From the NCBI RefSeq assembly GCF_037975245.1, contig NC_092575.1, forward strand, positions 27,069,841 to 27,133,840: a stretch of 64,000 nucleotides of DNA, in the 5' to 3' direction. The translations under genes were made by a program, and so were the position numbers. Below the pieces are notes generated by a model. That model worked only from the letters and a program-made list of their open reading frames with translations, had not been told where the DNA came from and did not search any database. Position 1 is the stretch's first letter; every line of letters begins with the position of its first letter. Shown piece after piece: positions 1 to 12,650 of this stretch. The DNA comes from Apostichopus japonicus. Its lineage: Eukaryota; Echinodermata; Holothuroidea; Aspidochirotida; Stichopodidae.

Positions 1-179
1 TCAAATCTTGCTCTTGTTGAATCTTGATAGACCAAAAGCTCCAACTAGGTGGTCCTGTTGGGGTCCCTTGCTTTTTACTGTTATCTGCAACCTTCCCAAA
101 ACTCTATACATTGAAATGTCTGTTTTTCTCTTATCTCAAAGGTAATTTTGTTATGTTTTGTTTTGTGTTTTCTCACTAG

Positions 180-3100
180 GTTGCTGCTAGAACTCTAGGA
201 GACCTGGTCAGGAAATTGGGAGACAGAGTCTTACCTGAGATTATTCCAATCTTGGAAAAGGGCCTGGATTCAGATGAAAGTGACCAGAGGCAGGGTGTTT
301 GCGTCGGCCTCAGTGAAATCATGAGTTCAACATCTAGGGAACAGGTAAGTGGTACTTTTATAGTGATGTTCATGGCAAGACAGATTTTTTTTATCCTTGA
401 ATATCAAATGTCAAAGAGAACCGTTAATATCCAGGCATGAGCTTTATCCGCGAATTCGCGGAATATCCATGATTTCTTTTCTACCTCGGGACAAAAACTA
501 TTATCCTAACACACTGTAGCATACGCAAACTGGAGCCTATACTGCAATTTTTGAAAAGTTCCGTGGTTTTTGTTTTTACCCCAGGCTCATCCCTGCATAT
601 TATTAATAATGGAATGCACAATTTAATCATAGCATGCAATCTGTTGTCAAGTATTGCAACCAATAATCATTTGGTAGCAACTATAAGGAGTTGTCATAGT
701 CTGTGAAGATGGCTGATTTCTTGTTATACTCCAGCATTGTTACCATGGTAACCATCTCTCCAAACTCAAAAGGATGCAGAAGTGGATGAGTGTAAATCGT
801 GGGTTTGAAATCACCTCTGCAAATGTATCAGGATTTTTCCAATTTTCTTTTCTTCTTTCCATTTTGCCAGGTTTTGGCGTATGTGGATAGCGTGGTTCCA
901 ACGGTGAGGAAGGCTCTGTGTGACCCTCTGGAAGAGGTCAGGATAGCTGCGGCTGAAACCTTTGATCAACTTCACAACACAATAGGTATGTGGTTAAGTA
1001 GCTTCTGCATAGGATGGGGTAGTGGTTTTTAGCATCGGTGTAGTTTGGACAGTTGAGAGAGTGGATGTTGTGTTAGCATAGCATGGAGTGAATGATTATG
1101 TTAACATAATTAGCTCATTGAACTAAGAGAGAGAGTTCTTTTGTTAAAAGAAATTCAATCAATTAATAATGTTTATTGCTTAAAATCTGTATGAATGCTA
1201 TGAGTTGCTTGTCTCTCTTCTCTCTAATTAGGTCACAAAGCTCTGGAGGACATTTTACCATCTCTCTTGGAGGAACTCACTGATGAGAAGCAAGGAGAAT
1301 TCGCTTTAGACGGTCTTAAACATGTCATGGCCATCAAAAGTCGAGTGGTTCTACCATTCATGGTTCCAAAGGTAAATCAAGACCGTCTATTTTAAGCATT
1401 ACAAACACCACTCATTTCGCGAGAAAACTTGGGATCTTGTTTTGGATTTGATAATCAAAGTGAGAGGTTTATCCAGCATTTAGCGGACTTGAATGCAGCT
1501 CACAAATTTATTTATAAGAACTGCTATTAATTTATTGTAAGATGAGCAAGAATTGAAAATTAGCTTATAACCCCCACCCAATTATCTTACCAGCAAGACC
1601 TCTGAGGTAATCCAAAGAACATTGATGGCGCTGGTTTAAAGTACATCACCAAACGCTGAAAATGTAAAATGGGATGAAAATATCTGTATTTCAGTATTTT
1701 TGACATACTTGTTGCACTGTCTTTTGAAGAATTGGTAACACATCTCTATTTTTTATGGTAAACACGAGAAATGCTAGCCTGTATATTGTCACTCTAATGG
1801 AATAAATTCAAGAGGAGACCCATTAACTGCATCTCCATTCATTGATTTATTCGTTCGTTCGTTCGTTCGTTCGTTCGTTCGTTCGTTCGTTCGTTCGTTC
1901 GTTCGTTCGTTCGTTCGTTCGTTCGTTCGTTCGATCATTCATTTATTTATTCATTCATTTATTCATTCATTTATTCATTCATTCATTCATTTGTTCATTC
2001 ATTCATTTGTTTATTCAATCATTCGTTTATTCAATCAATCAATTTGGTTTTTGTCTCTTTACAGCTCACAGAGAAACCTGTCAATACCAAGGTACTTGCC
2101 ATTCTCTCGCAAGTAGCAGGAGACTCTCTCACCCGTCATTTGACAAAGATCCTCCCAGCACTAATGTCAGCTCTTAACGAGAGCATGGGATCAGAGGTTG
2201 AGGACCAGGTTAGTTTGGAGTAATTGTGAACTTTAAAATTCATAATTTAATGTACTCCTCAAATGAAATTAGTTTCTTCAAGCACTAGCTTATCAAAAAA
2301 ATGTCAGTGAATGAACCAAAGTCCAGTCATTCAGATTAAAAATAACACCAATTTTTTTAAAATCCATTTGTATGCAGTTACGATCGTTTTAATCGTTTTA
2401 CATATTTTGCAAATAGTGTACAACATCAAGACATGAAATTACAGAAGAAATTGATGTAAATTTCTTCAAAAATACAAAAACAGATGGAACAGAGGAACAA
2501 GCAATGAGGCAAATTGTATAGAAATCTTCAGAAAAAGTTTTGAGATAAATCATTTGTGTTGCTAAATATTGAAGTCGATGCATAATAGGTCATCAAATGG
2601 GATGGAAATTTTACATCAATTAGAATAGAATATCTTCCTTTTAAGACTCAGTATGAAAATTTGTTGACCTGCAAACTTGTCATTAAGTTTTTAAGGAGGA
2701 TATTATGACACTTGATGGCAGAGAAATTTCTAATGTTCAGTGCTGGTTATTTTTAAATTTGTCTCGCAGAGGTCCATACAATGTCAGACATTGAAAAGTG
2801 CCTTTGTGAGCATGTCTTGTACTTGCTGAAGTAGGTCACCATCAAACTCCAGCATTGATCCAGAATCTAGTCTAATAGTTAGACAAGTCTGTTAACATTG
2901 TTTACTCCTTGTCAATATAATTGACATGCACCATAGGATACAGCACAAAAATCTAGTCCAAGAGTTAACAAAGTCTGTTAACATTGTTTAATCCCTGTTG
3001 ATAATTTACATGCACTATAGTATACAGCACAAAAAACTAGTCCAAAGTTGACAAAGTCTGTTAACATTGTTTAATCCTTGTCGATATAATGGACATGCAC

Positions 3101-6100
3101 CATACAGTGCAAAAATACAGTGCAAAAATATGCTGAAATTACTATGTACTATTTTTGATGCAATTTAATAGGCCATTATCAGAACTGATGACGGAGAGGA
3201 AATTTACATGTACCCTGTTACCTCCCTCGTCGTCCGAAACCCTTCTCTGCCGTCCTCGCAGGTGGAACACTAAATTCTATGGAGTCGGGTGTTTCAGCTC
3301 TCCCCCTCCCGATGTCTGGAACAATTTGCCAACAAACATCCGTAGAACACCTAATCTTAATCGTTTTAAGACAGATTTGAAGTTGTACCTGTTTAGCTGG
3401 TTTTAAACTGTCATTATACTTCTAAGCCTGGTTTAACTGTTTATGTTCCTTTTTTACTTTTTTTTTATTGTACAGCGCTTCAAGATTTCTGGGAGGCGCT
3501 ATATAAGTATTACGTATTATTATTATTATAACTATTATTGTCAAAACCAGGATACTTCATTATCGATTTCACAGGAGCTTCAATACTGTCAGACTGTGGT
3601 TTTGTCTGTAAAAGACGAAGCCGGCCTCCAGACCATCATGGACGAGATTCTTCCCACACTCAGACACGAGAGCCCCGGGATGAGGCGGGCAGCGGCGACA
3701 ATCATACACGTCTACTGTAGCAGAACTAAGTGTGACTTCTCACAGTACGTGTCACTCCTACTGAGGGCGTTGATCGCTGCTTACAAGGACGAGGAGAGCA
3801 TGGTCCTGGAGGCAGTATGTGAAGCCCTTGGAGCAGTTACTAAGGTCTGTGATATATGTTAATTGGTTTGAAGCTAGATGAGAGCTTTAATGTACAAACT
3901 GAATAGAAGTAAAATCCCTCCTGGTTTACCTATATTGATATTTGCTTACAAGGACGAGGAGAGCATGGTCCTGCAGGCAGTATGTGAAGCCCTTGGATCA
4001 GTTACTAAGGTCTGTGATATATATTAATTGGTTTAAAGCTAGATGAGAGCTTTAATGTACAAACTGAAAAATAGAGTAAAAGTCCCCTCCTGGTTTACCT
4101 TTATTGATATTTGCTTACAAGGACGAGGAGAGCATGGTCCTGGAGGCAGTATGTGAAGCCCTTGGAGCAGTTACTAAGGTCTGATATATATATTAATTGG
4201 TTTGAAGCTAGATGAGAGCTTTAATGTACAAACTGAAAAATAGAGTAAAAGTCCCCTCCTGGTTTACCTTTATTGATATTTGCTTACAAGGATGAGGAGA
4301 GCATGGTCCTGGAGGCAGTATGTGAAGCCCTTGGAGCAGTTACTAAGGTCTGTGATATATTAATTGGTTGAGAGCTAGATGAGAGCTTTAATGTACAAAC
4401 TGAAAAATAGAGGTAAAGTCCCTCCTGGTTTACCTTTATTGATATTTGTTTTATTAATTGCAGAGTTTAGATGAAGCATTACGTCTTCAGCATATATCGT
4501 CGTTACGTCAGGCCATCCGCTATTCTGTCTCTGATGTCAAGGGCAATGTCCTACCAGGCTTCTGTTTGCCCAAGAAGGTTAGTCACTGATTCCTGATAGT
4601 CTTGAACGTATCATACTCTAGAAGGCAGAATGATGCTAGCAATTAGAGAATATGTGCAGAGGGGCATGTTACACTACACCGACAACCAACCAACAGGTCA
4701 CCTCTTCAGGGTTTACACTCTTGATGCCTAGAGATTGAGCCATACCTGTGACTGACACAAAGTCACATCTGGATAGCTCAGTTTGTTGTTTTTTCTTAGC
4801 AGGGTTTACACTCTGATGCTAAGCATGGAAGGAATCAATCTTTAATAACAAAGCACAAGGTTATGTCTGTCAGTGTCCACAAGATGCTTCAGATACAAAC
4901 AAACCAGACCTCGGATATCTTACTTGGCATTTTCTCTTAATCTTTGATCAGGGTATAGCTCCGATCCTTCCTATCCTAAGGGAAGGGGTACTAAATGGAC
5001 CACCAGATCTAAAGGAACAGGCAGCGGTAGGGCTAGGTGAAATCATCGACTGGACCAGTATGGAGGCCCTCAAACCACAAGTTGTCAACATCACAGGTCC
5101 ACTGATCCGTGTACTCGGTGATAGATATGTCTGGAACGTCAAAGTCGCAATACTCAAGACGCTGACAAAGCTCCTAGCAAAGGTACGTCTGTCTGTCTGT
5201 CTGTATGTATGTGTGTGTCTGTACGTCAGTATGGTTGTGTCTGCCTATTGTATGTATGTGTCTGTCTATTGTATGTATGTGTCAGTCTGTCTTCTGCAAG
5301 CCAGCTTTCAATTGTCCAGTGAAACTTTCAGCAGAGATGTTTGTAAAGTTTTGTGTGACACTTATTAGCTCAGTGGAAAATGCTTTATGATTCTGTTGCA
5401 GTGACTTGACATTCCATAGCTGGCATCCTGTTTACAAACACATCAGTGGTTCTCTTCCTGTATGTAGTTTAATACTTTAAAGCTGGCAAAGGATCAAACC
5501 ATTTAGGCACTGTGTCAAAGAATAGCTGCAGCAGCTGCAAACTCCCCTGCAGCAAGGCTGCATGAATATCAAATAATATAGAATAACTCAGCAGACCAGG
5601 AGGTCATATCGTGTAAGACTGCAGAGCACAAGTGATTACACATTCTGGCTGCAAGATGCTGCAGCCCCCAGCATTTTTCAACCTTAGTCATGCCTTGCCT
5701 TAACAGTAAGCTTAAGGACAATAGAGAAGAAATATTGCATCTTGACCTTGTTATTTTTATTTGACAGGTTGGAGTACATCTCAAAGCCTTCTTACCTCAG
5801 CTGCAGACAACATTTCTGAGAGCCTTAACAGACGCCAATAGATCAGTTCGGCTGGAAGCAGCTGCAGCTCTCTCCAATCTCGTTGCAATCCATGCCCGGG
5901 TAGATCCTCTCTTCACAGAACTCTTGAATGGAATCAAGAAACCAGAGAACGATACAGGAGTCAAGTGAGGAAATATTGATTTATTGAAAGTTTGAAATCT
6001 ACTGGCATTTATTTCTGAAAGTGTGAAATCTACTGGCATTTATTTCTGAAAGTGTGAAATCTACTTGCACAAGTTAAACCATGAATTTCTTGCATTTTTC

Positions 6101-9100
6101 ATGACGAATATGCTTAAATCATGTCTTTCTGTACAATGGGTCCTTCATAGTGACACCAAGTGTCAATCCTTGTTCATGTTCAGTCGTCTCCTCTTGTCCT
6201 TAGTTTAGTTGCGACCCACTACTTTGCTTTTACTTGTCAATTGTCGACCACTGTGAAGAGCTTTAACAATTTAACAGCAACAATGGTGACATGAATGTTG
6301 TCAAAGAAACTCAAAAATATTGACAAATGAAGAAAAGAGCTTTCAAAGCATGAATGGTTGTTTGATGCCACATTAAGGTTCTCTACTCTTTGGAGATACA
6401 ATAAGAAACCAATAGCTGTCAAATTGTGGTTTGGGTTTGGCATAGTTGTATTAGGGTAGTTTTGACACCTTGACGTGCCAAGTAATCAAAAATGTGAACA
6501 AACAAGTCTAATTACTTTACACTTTGTACACTTCAGCTTTGTTTTCCCTTTACTATTTCTTCAAGTTGTTTGATTTTTGGTGTCATTCTTGTTTGATAGG
6601 GAGACAATGTTACAGGCGCTGAGAGGAGTAATTCTGGGGGCAGGAAAGAAGATGAGCGAAGCAACCAGAAAGAATGTGACAGAAACCATAATGTTGATGC
6701 TATCAATGGAAGAAGTAAGATAAACATCAATGCAACACACAAATAAGTAATGTAAATGTAATGAAACCCTTCCAGAAATAAAGTCTCTTTGCGAACAACA
6801 AGATTAAAGGTTTATTAAAGATATCACAGTTGGTTTGGAGTTAGTTGAGGAAATCTTGTGACAATGGTTGAGCATGTCTGAAGGGACATAATAAATTGTT
6901 GATTGAGTCATTGTTAGAGTTGTATCTGCAATGTCATCCATCTCGAAAGAGTACTAACTGGCATTTTCAAATAAATTGACTCTGTAATAAATTCCTGATT
7001 TGGTTTAGTTTTTGATGCTGCACATTCCAGCCAGAAAAATTACTAAAATAATTTGACTAGCTCATAATGAAATACTCTATGTGATAAACCTCCAGCTCAG
7101 TAACTAAGGCCCCTGAAGCCACAGTTTGTTAAATTGCAACCTATCTGACTTGTTTTGAATCACTGTACACTATAGCAGGTGTCCCAGTTTTGCCCAGTTT
7201 CTTTGTGGATATCCATGTTTGGGAAGTGCTGTTGTTCTAGCAGAGACTGACATCATATCTTAAGTATTCCATCATGAAACAAATCAAATTGTATCGTTAT
7301 ATGTGTTACTTCCTGGCATAATCCATTATACACCAGCTAATAATATATAAATTCAGTGAACATTTCATGCAACAGTAGGTGTTTTTACTCCATATTTTAT
7401 TTTATTGCAGGATGCTGGACGCATGTCAGTAGCTGGCTGTCTGGGGGCTTTATGTGCATTCCTTCCCGATGATGAACTATCCGTTGTCGTGGATACCCTT
7501 ACAGGTAATAAACTTGCCATTTTCTTTATGGTTATATTTCTAAGCAGCTGCTGACTGCATGTTTATCACTGAGATTGTACCAATAGTGTAATTTCCAACC
7601 AGTGAACCTGTTTCTCCCTTATCTCACTTGTGCACTTTGTACCTGTATGAATGCCATGAAGTTGCCATTGGCAACTACTCAGCTAATCACAATTTACCTC
7701 TAAACATACCAATTGCCTTAAATTGTGTTTGTTTAACTAGGCTAGGTTAGGCCTAGGCACAGCTATTTTGAAAGTGTTACTCATTTACCGTTAGGCCGTA
7801 AATGTATAAGACGATATACAATACTATAGAACAACAACCAATCAGACAAAGGCCATTGGACCTGTTGAGATTATGCATGTGTTGTGACAACAATAAGCCA
7901 AGAATCGCACAGCACATTGTGTGCTTGAGGCTCTGTATGTCAGGAGTATGAAGAAAATACCACCGCCAGCTGTTGCATATGTGTTTGTGTAAGAATGTAT
8001 TCTTATGTCATATAAGGTACTTTTGTTAGTCTAGACATTTGTCTTTGCTACAGTCTTGCCATGTTTCCTTATATTTCTTACGTGTTTTAACGTAGCCAAC
8101 AGCACCGATTGGGTAATTCAACATAGTAGAGGGCAGGCTTTATCAGTAGGACTGAGGTATGCAGCAGATCATATCCTAACAGAAGCATGGAGGGAGGAGG
8201 TCATATCAACAGTTTTAAAGAATGCTGCATTTGACAGGGTGAGTATAGCCGACAACTAGCTGTATCCGTCCAGAATTTAGACCACTTTATGGCCACATGT
8301 CTCAACCTAAAAGTTAGTCGTCAAATTGTAGTGTTGGTCACAAGCCTGTTGACAGAAAAACAAAAAATGTGCTCCGTAATCAATGTTTCCGAAGAGATCT
8401 GATAGTTAACTTCTGCCCTGTCACTCGGTGATTTGTTACTTTGGATGAATATGTGTTTGTGTGTGTGCTGTCGTTTTCTTTACTAACTTTCATTCAATCT
8501 GTAATCAGTGACAATATAAGTAACCAGGAAGATTATATTTGGTGACTTTAGACCTTTGAAATTTATGGGTCTCATGCCTAAGTTATGGAATTCACAGTAT
8601 GGCCCTCCAAGATAAGTTTTGGTATAATCATATGTTAATTGAGCATTAGCTCAAGTGTTGGTAGCTCTGCATTTTATACTCACCCAAGAGTGTTTGTAAA
8701 GGTAACACCTGAAGGAATCGTAGAAGATAGTGTAATCTGTACTGTTTGATTTTAGATTTTTAATTTTAGATATTTCATTCCAGTCTGATCACTTTAAACT
8801 GTCTAATTGATATGCTTTTTCTAACCAGGTACCTGTATGCATTGCTGGTATCAGGGCAGCTGGATTTCTATTGAAGTACTTCATCCTTGAAGGGGAAGAT
8901 CCCCCACAACCTCTTGTATCTGCAATTATCAAGGTAAAGGGGGCACTAGAGGAACCATCCCCTCCCTCCTCAACTCTACCACCCTTTCTTATTACCACCT
9001 CAAATCTCTTTTACACTGCAAGTAAAAGACTAAGGCACGGTTTTGTGGAATCCCCACGAGGTGTAGGAAGTTGAAGGAGACTTGACCTGCCTGTATTGAA

Positions 9101-10453
9101 TCAGGAATAACATGTTCATGATCACACGGTCACAGATGATGTTAGAGGACCAAGTGAGGCTGAGAATAAAATAACGGAATTATCAGGTCTCATTTTCATG
9201 CTCTGGTCGATTGACCTTGAATGGACTACATTTGATTTCCTCATGATTTTTGCTTCAATTTCACCTTTTATACAGTATGCATCAATTTCATTTCTCGTTA
9301 CCTCAAGAAGTGACCATTAGGTTTTTGATTGTTAATTTCACCAGGATGAGTATATTGTTTTCCTCTTTTAAGAGGCTTTCAAGGAAGTTTTACCCCTGGC
9401 ACATGTGTGGTTGTTGTTGTTGTTTAAGTATTTGAATTTTTTCAATCTCAATGTATTTTCAATTCATGCAAGTATAACAAAGATATGAAAAAGTGCATGT
9501 TAAGCTTCATTGTTCTCACAAATATAAAGTGGTTTCTATTTTAACATTTCTTTTTGAATGAGTTAAATATTTTCAGGGTCAAACCTTAAATTTGTAGTAT
9601 AAATGGCATTACTTCATGACATTCTTTGCCATTGTAAAATTGTTGTTATTGTATACACCCAAATTATGATAATTTTGTTATTGTTATCATATGTTTCATC
9701 TTCCACAGGGTTTAAATAGCAGCTCCAATGAAATCAAAATGGCTGGCGCTCAGATGGTCAATTTTATTGCCATGGAGACCAGTGTCTTACCGCAGTCTTT
9801 TATCAACATGTTAGTGGTTGTGCTAGTCTCCAACACAAAGGATAAGAATACTGCAGTTCAAGCAGACAGCGAGTGGGCTTTGGTGTCGCTGCTGAAGATG
9901 AGGCAAAACGATAGCAGACTACAGGTGAGGCACAAAGGATGTTTAAGGATTGGGCTTCAAACACGGTAGTGATAGAAAAAAAACGACCCTTTGTAAGCCA
10001 ACCTAGCTAGGCTGGGCCACAACAGGGCATTAAAAGGTTTCCTGCAAGGTTTTGCTGTCAACTCACTGCAAAACCAATTGTCCCATCATCCTAACACAAT
10101 ACAGCAGGAACATTTCAGATCTCACTGGTAGACTTATCTGATAGTTTCGTGTAATGGTCATCCCCAACATATAATCATCTTGGATTTGTGTGCATAATTT
10201 TTTGTCTTCCGTAGCTTAAGTTTTCATCATTTAATATATTCTGGTCTTGTTTACTATGTACACATTTACCTCTTGTGTTTTGTTCCTCTTGCTGCATGAC
10301 TACATTGTATCTCAAATTTATCTTTATCAGGCCACGTTAAGTTCTCTGGATGCCATTCCTGCAAGTAACCTTACAGAGTCCAACAGAAGGCTACGGAAGG
10401 TTGCATCCTTACCCGAGCCAAGGCTTAAAGTAGACGACACAGTTTTAATGTAG
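180..10453 (+). CDS. GCN1: GCN1, eIF2-alpha kinase activator, C-terminal part (14 exons)
   Basis: GCN1 is a very large HEAT-repeat protein that sits on stalled or collided ribosomes and, with GCN20/ABCF3, hands uncharged tRNA signals to the kinase GCN2. Exons read here: 180-344, 871-985, 1232-1371, 2065-2208, 3575-3844, 4464-4577, 4952-5182, 5768-5964, 6600-6714, 7411-7504, 8096-8238, 8829-8933, 9709-9924, 10331-10453. All have AG/GT borders and matching phases and give 723 codons plus TAG. Diagnostic strings for animal GCN1 include VAARTLGDLVRKLGD at the start, RQGVCVGLSEIM, KALCDPLEEVR, GFCLPKK, VDPLFTELLNG and NTKDKNTAVQADSEWA, ending near VDDTVLM. The HEAT helices repeat about every 38-40 residues. 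Positions 1-179 are intron; the N-terminal roughly three quarters of the protein lies upstream. The identification is from family knowledge and is very secure; exon ends are inferred from splice consensus. Confidence 0.96.
1846..2040. repeat. (GTTC)n then (ATTC)n microsatellite
   Basis: About 20 perfect GTTC units pass into degenerate ATTC/ATTT units, ending only about 25 bases before the acceptor of the GCN1 exon at 2065. On the + strand it is pyrimidine-rich and may overlap the polypyrimidine region of that acceptor. It translates as a false FVRS repeat. Confidence 0.97.
2866..3120. repeat. Tandem repeat, about 84 bp x 3
   Basis: Three imperfect copies share AAGTCTGTTAACATTGTTTA, at 2885, 2971 and 3053, followed by a CATGCAC-like string and CAGCACAAAAA. 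Period 82-86 bp. It lies in a GCN1 intron. Confidence 0.85.
3170..3540 (+). mobile_element. 5'-truncated CR1/L2-like LINE, 3' end
   Basis: The translation at about 3180-3406 matches the extreme C-terminus of CR1/L2-type reverse transcriptases: a block like VWNNLPTNIRRTPNLNRFK followed by LKLYLFSWF and a stop. It continues into the usual 3' UTR of such elements, with a TGTACAGCGCTTCAAGAT string, GGCGCTATATAAGT and a terminal (ATT)n tail at about 3517-3535. It is inserted in the GCN1 intron just ahead of the exon at 3575. Only the tail remains, as expected of a 5'-truncated copy. Confidence 0.85.
3779..4451 (+). repeat. Tandem duplication of the 3' end of a GCN1 exon (4 copies)
   Basis: A unit of 165-169 bp contains the last 57 coding bases of exon 3575-3844 plus the splice donor and about 110 bp of intron, repeated four times. 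The coding block DEESMVLEAVCEALGAVTK falls at 3788-3844 (the normal exon), then 3953-4009, 4122-4178 and 4291-4347. Every block is 57 nt, fully open, and followed by GTCTG. Copy 2 differs by LQ for LE and GS for GA; copies 3 and 4 encode the same peptide as copy 1. Intronic parts are also nearly identical, so the event is recent. Each copy follows CTTACAAG, a possible weak acceptor, and all phases are 0, so inclusion would add 19 residues in frame. Confidence 0.92.
5186..5292. repeat. Degenerate (GTCT/GTAT)n microsatellite
   Basis: Starts at the donor of the GCN1 exon ending at 5182 and runs as GTCTGTCTGTCTGTATGTATG-like units with a repeated CTATTGTATGTATGTGTC block. Simple sequence only. 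Confidence 0.8.
5984..6068. repeat. Tandem repeat, about 31 bp x 2.6
   Basis: GTGTGAAATCTACTGGCATT and the following TATTTCTGAAA repeat almost exactly in the GCN1 intron after exon 5768-5964. Confidence 0.85.
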
Positions 10454-10888
10454 GAGGATATTGAAAGACCGTTTCTGATTTTATGATTATCATGTCAGTA
10501 TCTGCCTGTGGAATATCAGCTAATCTCTGGAATGAAGATATTATTGGCTGCGTATATATGGAACTTACATGGATGTTGTCCATTGGATCCTACAGGTCAC
10601 GTTTTGAAGTAGGGTGTGAATGATGTAACAAACCATTTTACATATTCATGATATCATCCATTTTCATGATATCATCCATATTCTTGATATTGCAATATCA
10701 TGTTTTTTTTTTTTTTGCTAATGTTAAATCTTCATGTTTATTCTGATAATTTGAACTTTTGTCTGCATGTACTATTCAATTGGCTACAGAAAAAAAACTA
10801 GTTTAAGATTAAGAAATTATGGCTAAGACTGAAAAGACTGAAAAGTGAAGTGAAGTGTTTGCTTTCACCAGGGATATATGTAATGTTG
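10454..10888 (+). other. GCN1 3' flank, probable 3' UTR
   Basis: AT-rich sequence after the GCN1 stop. It holds a short duplication of a CATGATATCATCCAT-like string near 10640-10680 and a T15-16 run near 10700. I see no canonical AATAAA or ATTAAA here, so the cleavage site is undetermined. Confidence 0.5.
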
Positions 10889-11615
10889 AAGGATATCCAC
10901 CAGATGGGATATTAGGTAGATTTTAGTTTGAAGGACATCCAGCAAATGGCACTATGGATATGTAGCGAAGATATCCAACAAATAAGATAAAGGAGAGGAT
11001 TTTCTGGAAGGATATGCATCAAGTGAGACACTCGGGATCAAGTAGTTGAAGGATATCCAGCAAATGAGACACTACCTATATATGTTGTTTGGGAGGATAT
11101 CCAACCAATGAGATAATAGGAATATATTAGATGATATCCACAAGTAAGGTAGGGGATATGTTAGTTCAAAGGATATCCAACACATGATATAATATGGATG
11201 TTAGTTTAAAATACATCCAGCGAATGGGACATTAGGATATGATACTTAACCGGATATCCAACCAGTGAGATAATATGAATATATTAGATGAATATCCACA
11301 AGTTAGGTAGGGGATATGTTAGATCAAAGGATATCCAACACATGATATGATATGGATGCTAGTTTAAAATACATCCAGCAAATGGGACATTAGGATATGA
11401 TACTTAACAGGATATCCAGCCAATGAGATAATAGGAATATATTAGATGAATGAATAATCAAAACTTAGATATGGGATATGTTAGTTTAAAGGATATCCAA
11501 CACATGATATAATATGGATGTTAGCTTAAGGACATCCAGCAAATTGGATAATAGGACATGATACTTTACAGGATATCCAGCAGGTTGGACAAAAGGGATA
11601 TGTTGTTTAAGGCAG
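10889..11615. repeat. Satellite-like array, about 40-bp monomer with a 158-bp higher-order unit
   Basis: About 17 degenerate monomers begin AAGGATATCCA and continue like GCAAATGGGACATTAGGATATG. The early part is a simple roughly 40-bp array. From about 11130 four monomer types recur in fixed order: CACAAGT.AGGTAGGGGATATG, then AACACATGATAT, then AGCGAATGGGACATTAGG, then AACCAGTGAGATAAT. The same monomer recurs at 11171, 11329 and 11491, giving a higher-order period of 158-162 bp. Each monomer is centred on the palindrome GATATC. Confidence 0.9.
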
Positions 11616-12013
11616 ATTAGTCAACACTTTATTCTTAGCCATCAGATCTTAATAGTTGACAGTCAGGCTTAATAGTTGACATATGACTTCCTTTTGAGAG
11701 AGGGAGAGATAGGAGTTTGAGGAGGGGTTGTGGAAATTTCCTACAAACAAGAAAATCTATAAAAATTGGCTGCAAATATCCTCTGTCAGAAGTAACCAAG
11801 CCTAAAAGAGGTGGAAGTGAGAGGTGGTGAAAAATGGCTTTACAACATTCTGTTTAAGTGAACACTTTTGTGATAAAAGTAACAAATGCATGAACAATGC
11901 TCGGTACCTGAGGGGTGGGTTGGTGGTGACTACTTTGACACGGACTGGGAGATAGATGTGTGTACATTAGCTATGTGCTACTAAGTTGTCCCTTATAAGA
12001 GGGTGAATGTATG
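11616..12013. other. Non-coding spacer
   Basis: No coding frame, RNA or clear repeat recognised between the satellite and the first MITE. Confidence 0.5.
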
Positions 12014-12546
12014 CAGGTGCGTATCCAGGGGGGGGCGTTGGGGGCGCGCGCCCCCAGGGTAAGGAAAAGAGGAGAGAAAAAAAGAGAAGAAAAAAGGGAA
12101 AAGGAGGGGAAAAAAGAAAAGGAGGAGAGGAAGGAAGGGAAAAGAAAAAGAAAAAAGAGAGAAAAAGGAGAAAAGGAGGGAGTAGAAGATAGCCAAGAGA
12201 CCCAACCCCTTACCCCGAAAACTCCATTTTTGACGTTTCCGTTTTTCCTCTCTCACTAATGTACTTGAACTCGACCGAGTCGTCGGGGAACATAACGCAT
12301 TTCGGGAAGGGGGCGACCGCCCCCCCCCCCCCGAGCAAATTTTCTTTATGACATCGCTAGTAATTTCAAAATAGACAATGCTTAGATGCAACTTACAAGG
12401 CCTGGGAAGTGTCATTTCCAGCGATCTGGGAGGCATTTTCGGCCAAAATTTTTCTTGTACGCTTCGCGCCAACCATGGTGGCGCTTCGCTTAGATAGTTT
12501 GCCTACAGGCTTCGCCCTCCCTTGGCAATTACTCGCTACACGCGTG
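12014..12546. mobile_element. MITE-like element, GCGTAKCCAGG family, copy 1
   Basis: Begins with a GTGCGTATCCAGG terminal string followed by G runs, and ends with its diverged inverted form CTCGCTACACGCG. The 3' half (AAGGCCTGGGAAGTG, ATCTGGGAGGCATTTTC, TTGTACGCTTCGCGCCAA, TGGTGGCGCT) matches the copies at 13600 and 58352 closely. A G/A-only stretch of about 130 bp lies at 12060-12190. There is no transposase. It is a non-autonomous element moved by an unknown partner. Confidence 0.8.
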
Positions 12547-12650
12547 TTCGAATTTGTAAATCAAAGAGCAGATATAACATCATATCAATGACCATTGAAA
12601 TGCATGTTCCACAATGAACAGCCTCAAAAACTGTCAATGTGTGTAGTCAA

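Noticed and set aside
1842-2177. 111-codon frame of repeated FVRS
   Set aside because: Translation of the (GTTC)n microsatellite; only its end overlaps the GCN1 exon, in another frame.
11993-12472. Long overlapping frames on both strands around 12.0-12.5 kb
   Set aside because: Produced by the purine tract and C runs of a MITE; low-complexity peptides only.
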